64,000 nucleotides of DNA, from contig JARUPZ010000002.1 in NCBI GenBank assembly GCA_031213475.1, positions 5,713,049 to 5,777,048 of the forward strand, written 5' to 3'. The translations under genes were made by a program, and so were the position numbers. Every line of letters begins with the position of its first letter. Position 1 is the first letter of the stretch. Positions 36,701-45,180 of the stretch are shown in pieces. This DNA comes from Nereocystis luetkeana. Lineage: Eukaryota > Sar > Phaeophyceae > Laminariales > Laminariaceae. The notes beneath the pieces were generated by a model that did not search any database, was not told where the DNA came from, and saw nothing but the letters and a program-made list of their open reading frames with translations.

Positions 36701-39700
36701 TCGTATCGTTCACGGACGCACACTATCCTGTATTTTGCACCGTTGTTACCGTACAGGACCCTCCCGCAATGGTATCATCCAACATGACGCTGACCACGAC
36801 CGCTGAGAGTCTGCGACCGCCGTGGCCTGGCCCAGCGCTCCTTGACGAGCCCGTGTCCTGGTAAGAAACTATCGCCATTTGATAAGGAAGCACTATTCAT
36901 TCACAGAATACGGACGGTAGGTACCGCTCGTTCGCAGAATACGGACAACTACTTCATAACATATGGTTGCACGCGAAGCGCGGCAGATATAATACGTAGC
37001 AGTAGCACTGAGTGAGTCTCGTGCGTGCGCCAGTGTTCCATAACAAACGTGCCAACATGTGAGCGGAGTCGAGTCTTCCTTCCTGCGCTTCATGCACGGA
37101 GGAAGCCACTCGAATATTGATGTCTCCACCATGCTGCATCGTCTGTGTTACCTTGCCCGGCCATTTTCCTCGGTGATGGTCGGTTTGGTTTCGTAAATAC
37201 GGAGGCCAAGCATGCAGCCGCCGACCTGCAACAGACGCCCACATGCTCTCTGTCCTCCCTGATACCATACCCTTCGAAATTACGGTTTGAACAGTCAATA
37301 GCAGAAATAATCACCCAGTGCCTTGCCCACAGGCCACCAGAACAGGAAGCCTGTTCACCGTTTGCAAGGATGTGTATCCACAATGGACTCTGCCCCCCCT
37401 CGTCAACAAACTGTGCGCTTCATCCCTTCATCCTGTACATAAACCGTGTATAGGGAGGGCGTTCTTGTGGCCCCGGCCGACTCCGGAGCTTCCTCGCGTG
37501 GCTTACACGTCCGTTCCTCCTTCTCCCGCATGATTGATGGCACCATGGTCGGTGGTGGTACGTGGACGCTTCCGCCTGAGATGGAGACGAACATGACAGA
37601 AGTGAGTGGGAAAGGAATGCATGTGCCAAGAATGGCGTGAGCATATATCATGCCGTCGGACGAGTGATGTAGAGCTTGGAACCGCGCGTTTAGGGTTCAC
37701 GTATTTTTTCTGGTGTGGCATGTTCGAAGAAAATGTACCCGTTTCTGTTTCGTTTTGATAAGAGCGGCGATTGATATAGCAGACCCGCGCTTTCAGGCAG
37801 GTATATTGATATAGAGTAGCCTACAAAGGCAGCTTGCTCGAAAGTTGGACGGAAACGGCTGTTGGCTTTCCTCCTCCTCTTTTTCACCCGAAGAAGCGTT
37901 CCTCCCTCGCGTATTTTCACATCAAAATTGTCTGTTTTGCCAGGGCGACAGCGAAATACCGCATGTTAAAATAGGTTGCATCGAAATGAAGCAGAAGACG
38001 TAGGGATCTCTGAGGTGACTGGCTAGTAGGTTGTGTCAACCGCGTGTAGTCCGCGCCAGTAGCGACCACGAACCATGTGGTAGGCGACCACTACAAAAAC
38101 CATAATTGAGATAAAGTACACTTCACAGGGCCTTTCACGATCATACCAATTTCGCGACTCCGATGTACCTGGTATGTATACTCCACAGGCTCTTCCCGAA
38201 GCCGAGCCTGGGGCCTTGATCCCGCGGTTCTCTACAGTCGAGGACTACCCCCAGACGCAGGCTCTTCCTGATGCCGACTCTAGAGCGTTGGTCCCTTGGG
38301 GGGTCTCTCCCCACAAGGGCGACCTTCTGACTCGCGCTCTCTCTCACGCGGAGCCTGGAGCCGTAGTCCTATGGGTCTCGCAGGAGGCCGTAACAGCCTA
38401 TTCGTGCTGCTACAAGTCGACCTACAGAGTACAACACGGCCTGTATGGGTGGGAACGGTGAGCGGTGGTTGTTGCGAAACGCGTGCGAGACCCCGACAAG
38501 CGCTTGTGGCTGATCAAGCTTGAATGGTGTTGCGAAAAGAGTGTACGAGACTCCAATTTACGTATTGTTAGCTGTCAAGATTACGTACACCCAGTGCGTT
38601 TAGTCTAAAAGGGGTGATCGCCTGCCCACGCCAACTAGTCACGAGCAAAGATTAAAACATAGGAACATATGAATAGTTCTATGAGTAAAGGCGACTGCGT
38701 TAATTTCACCAGCTGTATAACCTTCGTCATTGATGGCGTCTGATACTGCAAGGCGGCCACCGTTGCTCGGAGTTCTCCCCGGATGGTGCCAACTCATCTG
38801 GGATGCCGATGGAGCCCCCGTTTGCACAGACACCAAATGACATTACCCCCGCCCACCCCAGCAGCAGAGGTGCTTTGTAAGAAATGGCGCCATCTGAATC
38901 GTCGCACCTCGTGTACTCGTTAGCTTCCCGGACAGATAGTCGAGTATTTACTACAAGGTATGTACGTACACTGTTAGGAGTTTTGTTGGTGTTTGGTCTT
39001 GAAAACGTGCTTCCAACTATTAATACTACTGTTGGGGCAGCGGCATCGTTTTTAAGGCTCAAGCTGCATGATACCTGGTGTAAGATGTATTGGTACGTAC
39101 TGCCATAAGTACCTCACACTACCTGATGAAGTTACCGGATATATATATACCCCTGGTATGCTAGTGTTGGATATACACCGGAATATTTGTGAATGCCTAT
39201 TATGTTTCAACATTTTTAGTGAGAGTGCAACAGATGTGGCATCTGTCGACAGAGGCGAGCATCCCCTAGGACAGAAGAAAGGCAAGAGTGGTAACGCCGC
39301 AGAGATTATCTGATGCGCAAGCCGTTGTGCTGTGTTTGCCCCTGGCAACTTTACCGCAGGCACCTGTTCGACGCATTTCTGGCTGCACGCTTTGCACGTC
39401 GGACTGCGAGCGCGTTTGACTATCTGCCCCCCACGGCAGAGGCATCCGGGGTTCTCACCGATCCAGCGAGGGCAGTAGAAGCATCGCACAGCATCGTTGA
39501 GACCCCGGCGTCGGTGAGCAATTGATTCTTGTTACTGTAGCCCCTTTACACCTGCGACGCCGTTTTGGGGGATATTTTGCTTGGAATTCGAGTGGATGGT
39601 GTTCTTGCAGTGGTCACTTGGGTTAACCATGCTTTGTGGGGTTTTCTTGCAGTGGTGGTCACTTGTGCGTTAGTTCTCCCAGACGAGGCGATAGAGAACC

Positions 39701-42700
39701 CTGACATACTACCGTACCGCCACATGTTCCACGTGTTGTATGAGCAGAGGGTATTTTACACACCGTCTGACTGCCTCTTACGGAACAAGGAAAGGCCTTA
39801 AGCAATTGGACACACTATTATTGACGTTTTCCTCCTCCTGTGAACTCCTCTGAGCCTGCCTGTGGGCTCTTTCTCCTAGGTTCTCGCCTAGCTCCCGCTC
39901 GAATAGTCTCTTCAGAAAACTAGTTTCGGAATCTCGAATATCAAATTCACACAATCCCGCCGCCTGGTAGGGAAGGGAGGGGGCGTACCCATTTGTTGCT
40001 TCCGTTAGCCATTTCACGGGGCGGGAGGAGAGTGTACTCGATATCATGCATGGCCGTAGTAGTACGATCGTAGTCCCTCGCATCTTTCACCAACCAGGCA
40101 GATATTGCGTGCATCAAGCGCGAAGCGCCGAAGGGTGTTCGGCGAGTCGCATGAAGGGTGGGCTGCATCCTACTGAGGACAGCTTGAGAGACGGACCAGG
40201 AGGGGTAGTTTAAATATACGTTGTAGATTGAAACATCCGCGTGGCTGGCGCAAGCCTGACATGACCGTGGGGCTGCTGCTTCTGAGTGAAGTCAGTTTTT
40301 GTCTCAGAATCCTGCCCGTGCCGAGTATGATAAAGAAATTGACGCAAGCAACCTCGTGCAGCTACCATGATCGGACGGATGCCAGGAGGTGCCCACAAAG
40401 TAACTGCAAGTCCGTTTGTTGCACTACATCGGGGCAAGTCGTTGTGTCTGATTCGGCCTTAATAGCGTGCCCCAACGCCCTTGTATCATTGTCTCCGATC
40501 CCGCTGTTAAAAAGTACCCTTATACATGGTTGACCATTCCATGGGCCTTCGAAACTCGCCATAATTGGGCATCCACTCTTGCCGACACTGCTCTCTCTCC
40601 ATCTCTCTTTTTCTCTCTCGCAGCAAGAACCCTCACCGCACGAAGCGCTTATTGTGGAGGCTGGGGGCTTGACTTCAGCCACAGACGACGACGACGCGCG
40701 TGCAGGAGATCGTGCCGTCGCTTCTTCGCCGCAAGGAGTGCCGACAGCTTTGGCCAACGATGTACCGGTGGCACAACCTACGAACCGCGAAGAAATCGAC
40801 TGGGCTGAAGAGGCGGCACGCTTGGCCTACGTGGCAATCAGAGCCCTGATAGCATACGCGTGGGTTTCACGTTGTCACCCTCCAGGCACAAACATGTTGA
40901 CGGGCTGGTGGCTCGTCTGCTGGCTCCAGCTGACATCTTCCCGGCACATCAATGGTCTCTTGGCGGCGTACACGTGGCCCACCATACGTTTGCTGGTGAC
41001 GCTGGCGTGGAGTGTTGGGGTGGTCTTTGTTAACGTCATCCAAAATGTTGCCATTACGACAATTGCTGGCTGCGTGGTGGGCGTATACGCCTATGTCAAG
41101 ATCTGGCAGGCCGATAACATCTTGGAGTCGGACAGGTACGTTACAAACTTGAACGGCGCCATTTGAGCCGCAGACTAGAGCGCAAACCCTTACAACGTAT
41201 CCGCAGCAAGACTTGGACGGATGTGCTGTTGTGTTTTTGACATGTTGCTGCAATGTTGTCACCGAGCGGGCAAGAGGAGCCCTCATAGCAACCACTCTCA
41301 GTGGGTGCAACGGTAGTGTAGCTACGGGTTGGCGAATGTCAGATGACAGTAACGATACCGTCCGTGCCACAGGCTTGCCTTGGCGAAGAAGGTTTGGGTC
41401 TATAAAAGCAGCCGACACGGCGGAGATATAGAACACACGCTTGACAGCAGTACATCTTGTCGCCTGTGTACATGTAACAACATTCGTCCCTCGTAATTGT
41501 TTTTGGCGTACGAAACCGTTTATTTTTCCTTGGGAAGAGAAGGCGCTCTGCTGGCTGCGTGGCTAACCGACGGGGGCATATTTTCACCCCCCTCGCGTAC
41601 CCTGATTGGTGCCATTCTTCCGTGTGCGCGCGGCTAACCGAGAGGCCCTACCTCGCCCCCCTCGTGCGTGTACCCTGGCATGTGTCAATTTTCCGTGTTT
41701 GATTGTTTGATAGCCTTCACGCTGAAGACGACTTAGGGCGCATGAAGCCATCAGAACAGGCACCAGCACTTCCAGGGGCCTCGTCGCAAGAATCGCTGAC
41801 AGCAACATCACTCCCGCTCGAGTCGGAACAGGCACCAGCACTTCCAGGGGCCTCGTCGCAAGAATCGCTGACAGCAACATCACTCCCGCTCGAGTCGGAA
41901 GTAGCGACTGAGGCGGGAGAAGGTTGCAGCGGACGCGCGGGATACGACCCCCCTGACGATGATAAACCCGAGCAGTGTAGAATATGCTCAGAATGCATCT
42001 GCGCGTGCAAAGGTATGGGGGCGACTTCATCCGCGGCTACACCGATGCCACCAGAACCACCAAATGTGTGAGGGGTATCTGCCAGCCCCTGCCCTGCCGC
42101 CGTAGCCGCTATCGCCGCCTGCCGGAATAATATTTTTCGTGAACATGAGGTGGGTTTGATATGGATCAGGCTGGAATTGGGGAACAGGTTTGCGTTTAAT
42201 CGGAATGGATGGATATAGTGGATTTGATCGAGATCATCATTTTGGTTGAGGGATGTTTTCGGGTAACAGAGAATATGCTAATTGGAGGAGACAATTAGTA
42301 TCACGTGCGAGTGAGCAGTACTGTAGTTCACGTGACAGATGGATAACCGATCATTAACGCAAACGTGCTAGTGTTTGCATTGTTTTGGAAGATGTAGTAT
42401 CCAGTTAAGAACTACCTGGGGAGAAAGACCCACCGACAAGGCTAGGCTCGACTGGCGTCGGGCGTAGCCAGGGCAAGTAAGGAATCTAGGTGTATCGCCG
42501 GTAATCTTCACCCTTTTCGGCGGATGAGTGGTTACAAGGAGAAAGGGAGAGGGGGAGGGATAGAAGGAGAGAGGGAGGGAGGCGGGGTGGAAGGGGAGGA
42601 GGGCGAGTGGAAGGGAGGGGAGGGTAGCTTCGGTGTTGTTTAGGGTAGAATGAAGGAATAGGTTTGCGCGCAATCGAATGGGCAGGACTAGGTGAAGTCA

Positions 42701-44287
42701 AAGGGATCACTAATTGATTGGAATATGCTTTCGGGTAACAGAGAACATGCTAATTGGAGGAGACAATTCGTATCACGTCCGAGTGAGAAGTAGTTGACGT
42801 GACAGATGGATAACCGAGCATTGACGCAGTCGTCTGAGTAAACCCGCTGTTTTAGGAGATTTTGTATCAGTTCAAGATATACCCTGGTATAGTTTTTGAT
42901 GTCGCTGACGTCTAGGCGGGGGAGTGAAAGGCTTGCCAACAAGGCTAGGCTCGCAAAGCGTCTGACACGCGCCTTAGTTTTCCGTCTGTCTGCTGTATGG
43001 TAGCCGGAGGCAGAGATTAAGCAAGTGACACCCATGTGACATGTACAGAGTTGGTACGAAGTATATATACAGTCCAACATACAGTAGATCGGAGTACGCT
43101 TGTGGGGAACCTCGGTCCCAGGCACGCGGTATACAGCTAGAAAATAGCAGCAAAACTGTAGGACGGTGACCCCGAGAGGGACGTTTGGAGGGCTCAGCAG
43201 TAGGTTGCAACAGCCGGCAGGTGGTTGTCTCGACGCCTCCCTTAGGTTATCAAATCAGTGTACCGAATTTTACTCGCGTCCACCTGGATTCGGGTATATA
43301 CCGTGCTGCATGTCGTTCGGCCTTCCTGTCGATAGTCTGGCGATATCGTGACCTCGAGTACTGATTGCGTGTTTTCATTATTGTTTGGCCTTAGGCCAAT
43401 TCTTACGCGGTTCTTTAGTTTTCAAATCGATTCGAGCTTTCTAGCCAATCACAAACGTGTTTCGCTCGCTTAACGATCGACTCGACCGTGCGCTTCTCGG
43501 CATGGGTCTGCTTACTCTCCGAGAGGGACCCAGCTCCAAATTCCGCTTCTCCACCGGCGCACTCCAAATTGTTGCCGACTACCTGGTAGGCAAAATCTCA
43601 CCCAAAAAATCTGGAGTAGCTCCATATTAAAATGCGCCGAAATTTTCGGGCGGAGGACAGCTCCAGATTATTTCCGTCGAGTTATGTACCGTAGGCAAAA
43701 CTCGGACTACGGTTCTGGAGAAGCGAGTTTTTGAGCTGGGTACCCCTCTTAGGAACTCTGGACTCGTTCCAAGAAACGTATGGCTGATTCCGTCCGGGTA
43801 CCGGTCGAAATCGCACGTAAGCCACAGACGGGACAAAATCGAACCGAAAACCAGATCCTCATATGAATTACCCTTACACTGATAGACGCCTATAGCTCAA
43901 CAGGTTGGCGCGATTTCTGGGTACTGTAGGTAGCTGCTTGCAGAGTGGCGGGTGGCCACCTCCGACACGTTCGGCTTGTACGCACTCATCGAGCTGTTTT
44001 CGTTTCGCGAAAAAGCTGACTCGGCAGTAACCCTTGTCCAGAGCATGAGTGTCGAGCGTGTGTGGAGGATGTGCCATGTCGTATACAGGGTCTTACAGAC
44101 TATCCGACTAGGGGGACGTCAACAGTTTGACTTTCGCCTGTATAGTCTCCGTTTTCGATGTGTTTGGTCTTTGTTCTGTACTCAGTACTGTACCTGGCAA
44201 ATGTATACGAGTAAGTTGTGGCCGCCACGATGTTTTTCGCTAGCCCCGACTAAATGTATTACCTTTTATAATAATATTACGCAGTAG
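18736..44287 (+). CDS. Filamin-repeat / PA14 cell-surface protein with membrane segments
   Basis: Phase-consistent exons: 18736-18906, 23173-23310, 23926-23989, 27356-27500, 30743-30893, 31876-31974, 32898-33072, 34053-34162, 34479-34649, 36757-36860, 37454-37601, 39322-39513 (uncertain), 40624-41135, 41714-42012 and 43944-44287, about 940 residues. A short N-terminal hydrophobic stretch may be a signal peptide. Exons 2-5 encode a filamin-type immunoglobulin repeat (VATGGGLDNG, FQIFAYTDDG, YYTGNYTP, SGSYQ). Exons 6-9 encode a PA14 domain beginning GGLEANFWDNQ, with FNWGFG, RWEGKLL, RLFVDHLVVIDAWAG and a WASASVPPSVIP-type end; PA14 domains often bind glycans. Exon 40624-41135 has about three hydrophobic spans (residues about 622-722), and the following exon is an acidic/Ser-rich tail with a 24-residue perfect duplication. 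This suggests a cell-surface adhesion or recognition protein; no ligand can be named. The 5' exon's membership and the 3' end are least certain. GT sites at 44081 and 44090 could continue the gene. Confidence 0.68.
18907..23172 (+). other. First large intron (4.3 kb) of the filamin/PA14 gene
   Basis: The intron is mostly non-coding. It holds a GTT-rich microsatellite (18928-18972), a cluster of TACCTGGTA/TACCAGGTA motifs (19016, 19053, 19251-19266, 19280, 21476), several TATTAATA sites, and a possible exon with heptad repeats around 21685-21922 described separately. No transposon open frame was seen. Confidence 0.55.
21685..21922 (+). CDS. Possible exon with four 21-bp coding repeats (unassigned frame)
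   Basis: GC-rich island in an AT-rich intron with a candidate acceptor (ACCGATAG at 21684) and donor (CGGACAG|GTCAGT, exon end 21922). All three frames are open over the repeats. The most protein-like frame gives an acidic stretch, then four heptads (TSATFGE, TSATLDK, SPTTLGK, SPATLGN) from 21780 to 21863. That frame ends in phase 0, which suits the next exon at 23173, but starts in phase 1, which does not suit the phase-0 end of the exon at 18906. Either an exon is missing or this is not part of the gene. A minus-strand reading (Arg/Ser-rich) is less likely. Confidence 0.35.
24218..26165 (+). repeat. Degenerate intronic minisatellite, about 36-40 bp unit, in two blocks
   Basis: Many imperfect copies of a unit resembling TATGCCCAATATCATGGTTG followed by ATTAGAGTTCTAAG. 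Blocks run from about 24218 to 24590 and about 25150 to 26165. They are separated by about 550 bp of unrelated sequence that looks inserted into the array. Spacing between the CATGGTTGATT cores varies from about 30 to 60 bp and substitutions are frequent, so the array is old. It lies in the 3.4 kb intron of the filamin/PA14 gene. Confidence 0.85.
24591..25149. other. Non-satellite insert splitting the minisatellite
   Basis: GC-richer stretch inside the satellite, with a C9 homopolymer (about 24700) and no coding signal I trust. The sharp change from satellite to non-satellite on both sides suggests insertion of a repeat or a segment spared by satellite growth. I could not find convincing terminal repeats or target-site duplication. 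Confidence 0.4.
26663..26842. repeat. Foldback hairpin 1 (arms about 55 bp)
   Basis: Left arm 26663-26720 and right arm 26788-26842 are imperfect reverse complements. The best-matching core is TTTGTGGAAATCGG against CCGATTTCCACAAA, with TCGCAATCA(C)TGATGATG against its complement nearer the loop. The loop also carries partly complementary CAGGCAGACAG and CTGTCTGC stretches. Intronic. Confidence 0.8.
27084..27213. repeat. Foldback hairpin 2, nearly perfect nested palindrome
   Basis: Outer arms CTTCATACCGGGGTGCG and CGCACCCCGGTATGAAG continue inward through AGGCTTCCA / TGGAAGCCT. Inner arms are CCTGTCTGTCTGTGTACT and AGTACACAGCAGACAG, around a centre near 27148 (CACTGCAGT). It lies about 140 bp upstream of the exon at 27356 and 240 bp after hairpin 1, and shares the CAGACAG/CTGTCTG inner motif with it. 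Confidence 0.88.
27610..27694 (+). repeat. Short tandem repeat of about 24-27 bp, four units
   Basis: Four successive copies of a (T/C)TTGTCTTGAAAACG-type unit with small changes (TTTGTCTTGAAAACGTTGTC, CTCGTCTTGAAAACGTTGTT, CTCGTCTTGAAAATAGACC, CTTGTCTTAAAAACGGG). Located in the intron after the 27356-27500 exon. Confidence 0.8.
27695..29307. other. Intron sequence without recognisable gene
   Basis: Part of the 3.2 kb intron between the exons at 27500 and 30743. Open frames here have no family resemblance and no paired splice sites. A small hairpin (CTCGCCGTTTCGGCGAG) lies at about 28805. Confidence 0.5.
29308..29648. repeat. Palindrome built from two inverted copies of the filamin exon at 30743
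   Basis: The left arm (about 29308-29472, plus orientation) and right arm (about 29648-29489, minus orientation) are both homologous to 30675-30830. Homology covers roughly 70 bp of upstream intron (CGCC-TATATGCGCATGCCTCC in both arms), the CAG acceptor area and the exon region encoding AVNATALYL-K-PIA-GRTSVL-TVNA. The minus copy keeps the frame well (AVNATALYLEKAVPIAVGRT). The plus copy is frame-broken. Copies stop at the same point in mid exon, and no donor is included. Because intron sequence is included, the copies arose at DNA level, not from mRNA. Confidence 0.88.
29710..30590. other. Unassigned coding-like stretch in the intron before the filamin exon
   Basis: GC-richer DNA with overlapping open frames on both strands (29723-30127 plus; 29771-30292 minus). 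I do not recognise any protein family. It lies between the exon-derived palindrome and the functional exon, and could be an old mobile-element or gene fragment. No terminal repeats seen. Confidence 0.3.
30894..32897 (+). other. Introns flanking the first PA14 exon (31876-31974)
   Basis: Apart from the 99-bp exon the stretch is non-coding. A diverged direct repeat pair lies at about 31684-31730 and 31751-31795 (AAATCGT-TCCTCT...GGCCTTCA), with TATTAATA sites nearby (31739, 31822). Confidence 0.5.
33073..34052 (+). other. Intron within the PA14 domain
   Basis: Non-coding. GTCGTCTTTGGCGGT occurs twice (about 33226 and 33450). Between the copies are several TAAGGCG/CTATAGGGCG segments reminiscent of terminal repeats of small DNA transposons, but I could not define element ends. 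Confidence 0.4.
35500..35570 (+). pseudogene. Decayed direct copy of the last PA14 exon
   Basis: GCGCTGCAGATGCTGTGGGC retains the acceptor and first codons of the exon at 34479 (QM-WA), followed by a shortened and diverged block (CCGCGGAAAT...CCCCTTGGTATTTT) matching the plus-strand copy at 35996. About 60 bp can be aligned, and the rest has been lost or has diverged. No donor site remains. Confidence 0.55.
35702..36236. repeat. Palindrome built from two inverted copies of the last PA14 exon
   Basis: The left arm (35963-35702, minus orientation) and right arm (35978-36236, plus orientation) are reverse complements over about 260 bp with a 14-bp spacer. Each is homologous to the exon at 34479-34649 plus intron on its 3' side. 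The minus copy reads WVSITVPPAVIPPSAWYY, then ATPIAGSPFESNILPREL. The plus copy reads WASVCVPRAEIPPAAWFY, then AAPIAGTPLEINVLPREL. Both stay open through ALAK and then run on to a stop (TQA-stop), because the GTTAAG donor of the original is GCCAA- in both. The minus copy keeps the CTGCAG acceptor; the plus copy has CTGCGG. Confidence 0.9.
36449..36581 (-). CDS. Orphan exon on the opposite strand inside the filamin/PA14 gene
   Basis: Minus-strand reading: acceptor TTTGTTCCAG ends at 36582, donor CGAACAG|GTGAGTACT at 36448. The 133-bp exon (phase 0 in, phase 1 out) encodes VMVGATPNPTVGKVMVAQ, then GVDPMAFTFDTLVVNETD and AAKVGKRT. Codon character is clearly coding and both splice sites are strong. 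I do not recognise the family. No partner exon is visible; the minus-oriented PA14 exon copy downstream (35983-35729) also starts in phase 0, so the two do not join directly. It may be a fragment of a duplicated and inverted gene, or a nested gene whose other exons I cannot see. Confidence 0.55.
37602..40623 (+). other. Intronic region with one uncertain exon (39322-39513)
   Basis: The stretch is mostly non-coding. The uncertain exon ends at a good donor (GCGTCG|GTGAGC) in phase 0, fitting the next exon at 40624, but its acceptor is weak. Other frames across it contain Cys-rich stretches that may derive from an ephrin-receptor-like repeat. An imperfect internal repetition of CAGGCTCTTCC(C/T)GA-GCC lies at about 38205 and 38260. 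Confidence 0.4.
41754..41897 (+). repeat. Perfect 72-bp tandem duplication in the coding tail
   Basis: Units 41754-41825 and 41826-41897 are identical at every base and encode two copies of a 24-residue Ser/Ala/Pro/Glu-rich segment (EQAPALPGASS, then QESLTATSLPLES). They lie in the predicted cytoplasmic tail, in the exon 41714-42012. Being in frame and in multiples of three, the change lengthens the tail without disturbing the frame. Confidence 0.93.
42237..42960 (+). repeat. Direct repeat pair of about 240 bp (42237-42480 and 42720-42960)
   Basis: Both copies contain TTTTCGGGTAACAGAGAA, TGCTAATTGGAGGAGACAAT, ACGTGACAGATGGATAACCG, and AACAAGGCTAGGCTCG or its close variant, in the same order with small indels. 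Between them lies a purine-rich tract (42540-42640). Situated in the intron between exons 42012 and 43944. Confidence 0.85.
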
Positions 44288-44509
44288 TGGTTGTGGTCGA
44301 AGCGAAGTTTTGCCACGACTTTTGTGCAGAGACGGTTCGACTCGGGGGAAAAAAATGTTGTTTCGGGCGTAGACCAATATATAGGGTACGTTTTGTTTTT
44401 TTATCGTGCCTTTCAACTGTGGCCGTTTGCCCTGCCGAAAGACCGGATGGCGGGGAGGGGTGAGGGGGGGCAGAGGCCGTAGTAGGGCGCGAAAATTACC
44501 ATTTTTATA

Positions 44510-44830
44510 AGTTAGGCGTAGCCGGGGCAAGTATGCCTTCTAAGGGTATCACAGGTACTCCTCACCCTTGCGGGGATGGGTTGATATAGGGAGGAGGAAA
44601 GGAGGGAGGGGAACAGGAAGGTAGAGGGAGACTGGGGAGCGGTGGGGGAAGAAAGAGGGATGGGAGGCAGAAAAGGAGGGGGGGGAAGGCAGGCAGGGAG
44701 GGAGGCAGGCAGATAGGGAAGGTAGAGACCCTGCCAACGTGGCTGCAGAAGCACGTTGAGTTGAAAAAATTGCGCAGTGGTATCCTGGTCACTATCACAG
44801 GAGTTTCAGACCCGCTAGCGCATGGTGTAG
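44510..44830 (+). repeat. Inverted copy of the last intron of the DUF3172 gene (purine-rich tract)
   Basis: The purine-rich tract 44570-44735 and the following block (CCCTGCCAACGTGG, GCACGTTGAGTTGAA, TTGCGCAGTGGTATCCTG, ACAGGAGT) are the reverse complement of 16640-16870, the pyrimidine tract and adjoining intron before the last DUF3172 exon. The leading part (GTAGCCGGGGCAAGTA, TCACCCTTGCGGGG) also resembles 42465-42530, so the tract seems to belong to a small dispersed repeat. Confidence 0.8.
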
Positions 44831-44889
44831 TGATTCGAGGGCGGGCGGAGAGTGATACATCCGTCGATATATGTGCTATCTTTGCGGTC

Positions 44890-45180
44890 GTTCGGAGGAT
44901 GGCTGCAGTACGGGTTGGGAGAGCATGTGCATGACGACGACATGGTGGCCGCGATGGATAAGAGCATGGGGACTGTGCAGACCGTCGTGCCGGACAGACA
45001 AAAGCTTTAGAGGAGAGGGCGCTCGCCCTGCGGTTGTGCGTACATAGCCGGCGGGTGCCGCGTTTGCTTCTGCCGACGTCCTTGGCTCCAACGCGGTGAT
45101 ATCGCCTCTTTGATGAAAGGCTAAAGCGATCTACTCCTGCAGCCAAGCGCACATGCTCGCGAATTTACGGGGATAAACAA
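44890..45180 (+). pseudogene. Duplicated last exon and 3' flank of the DUF3172 gene
   Basis: From GGCTGCAG|TACGGGTTGGGAG at about 44909, the sequence follows the terminal exon 16884-17021 (acceptor CAG kept, GACGACGACA, GGCCGCGATG, then CCGGACAGACAAAAGCTTTAG). There is an internal deletion of about 24 bases in the SEPANGP region. It continues into the 3' UTR (GGTGCCGCGTTTGCTTCT, ATATCGCCTCT, CAGCCAAGCGCACATGCTCGC). The other four exons are absent, so it cannot make the protein. It is oriented like the source gene but preceded by the source intron in inverted orientation. Confidence 0.88.

Noticed and set aside
38174-38461. Open frame with internal repetition (PEAEPGAL / PDADSRAL / HAEPGAV)
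   Set aside because: Repetition is visible at DNA level but there is no matching splice site and no relation to neighbouring exons; treated as degenerate repeat DNA.
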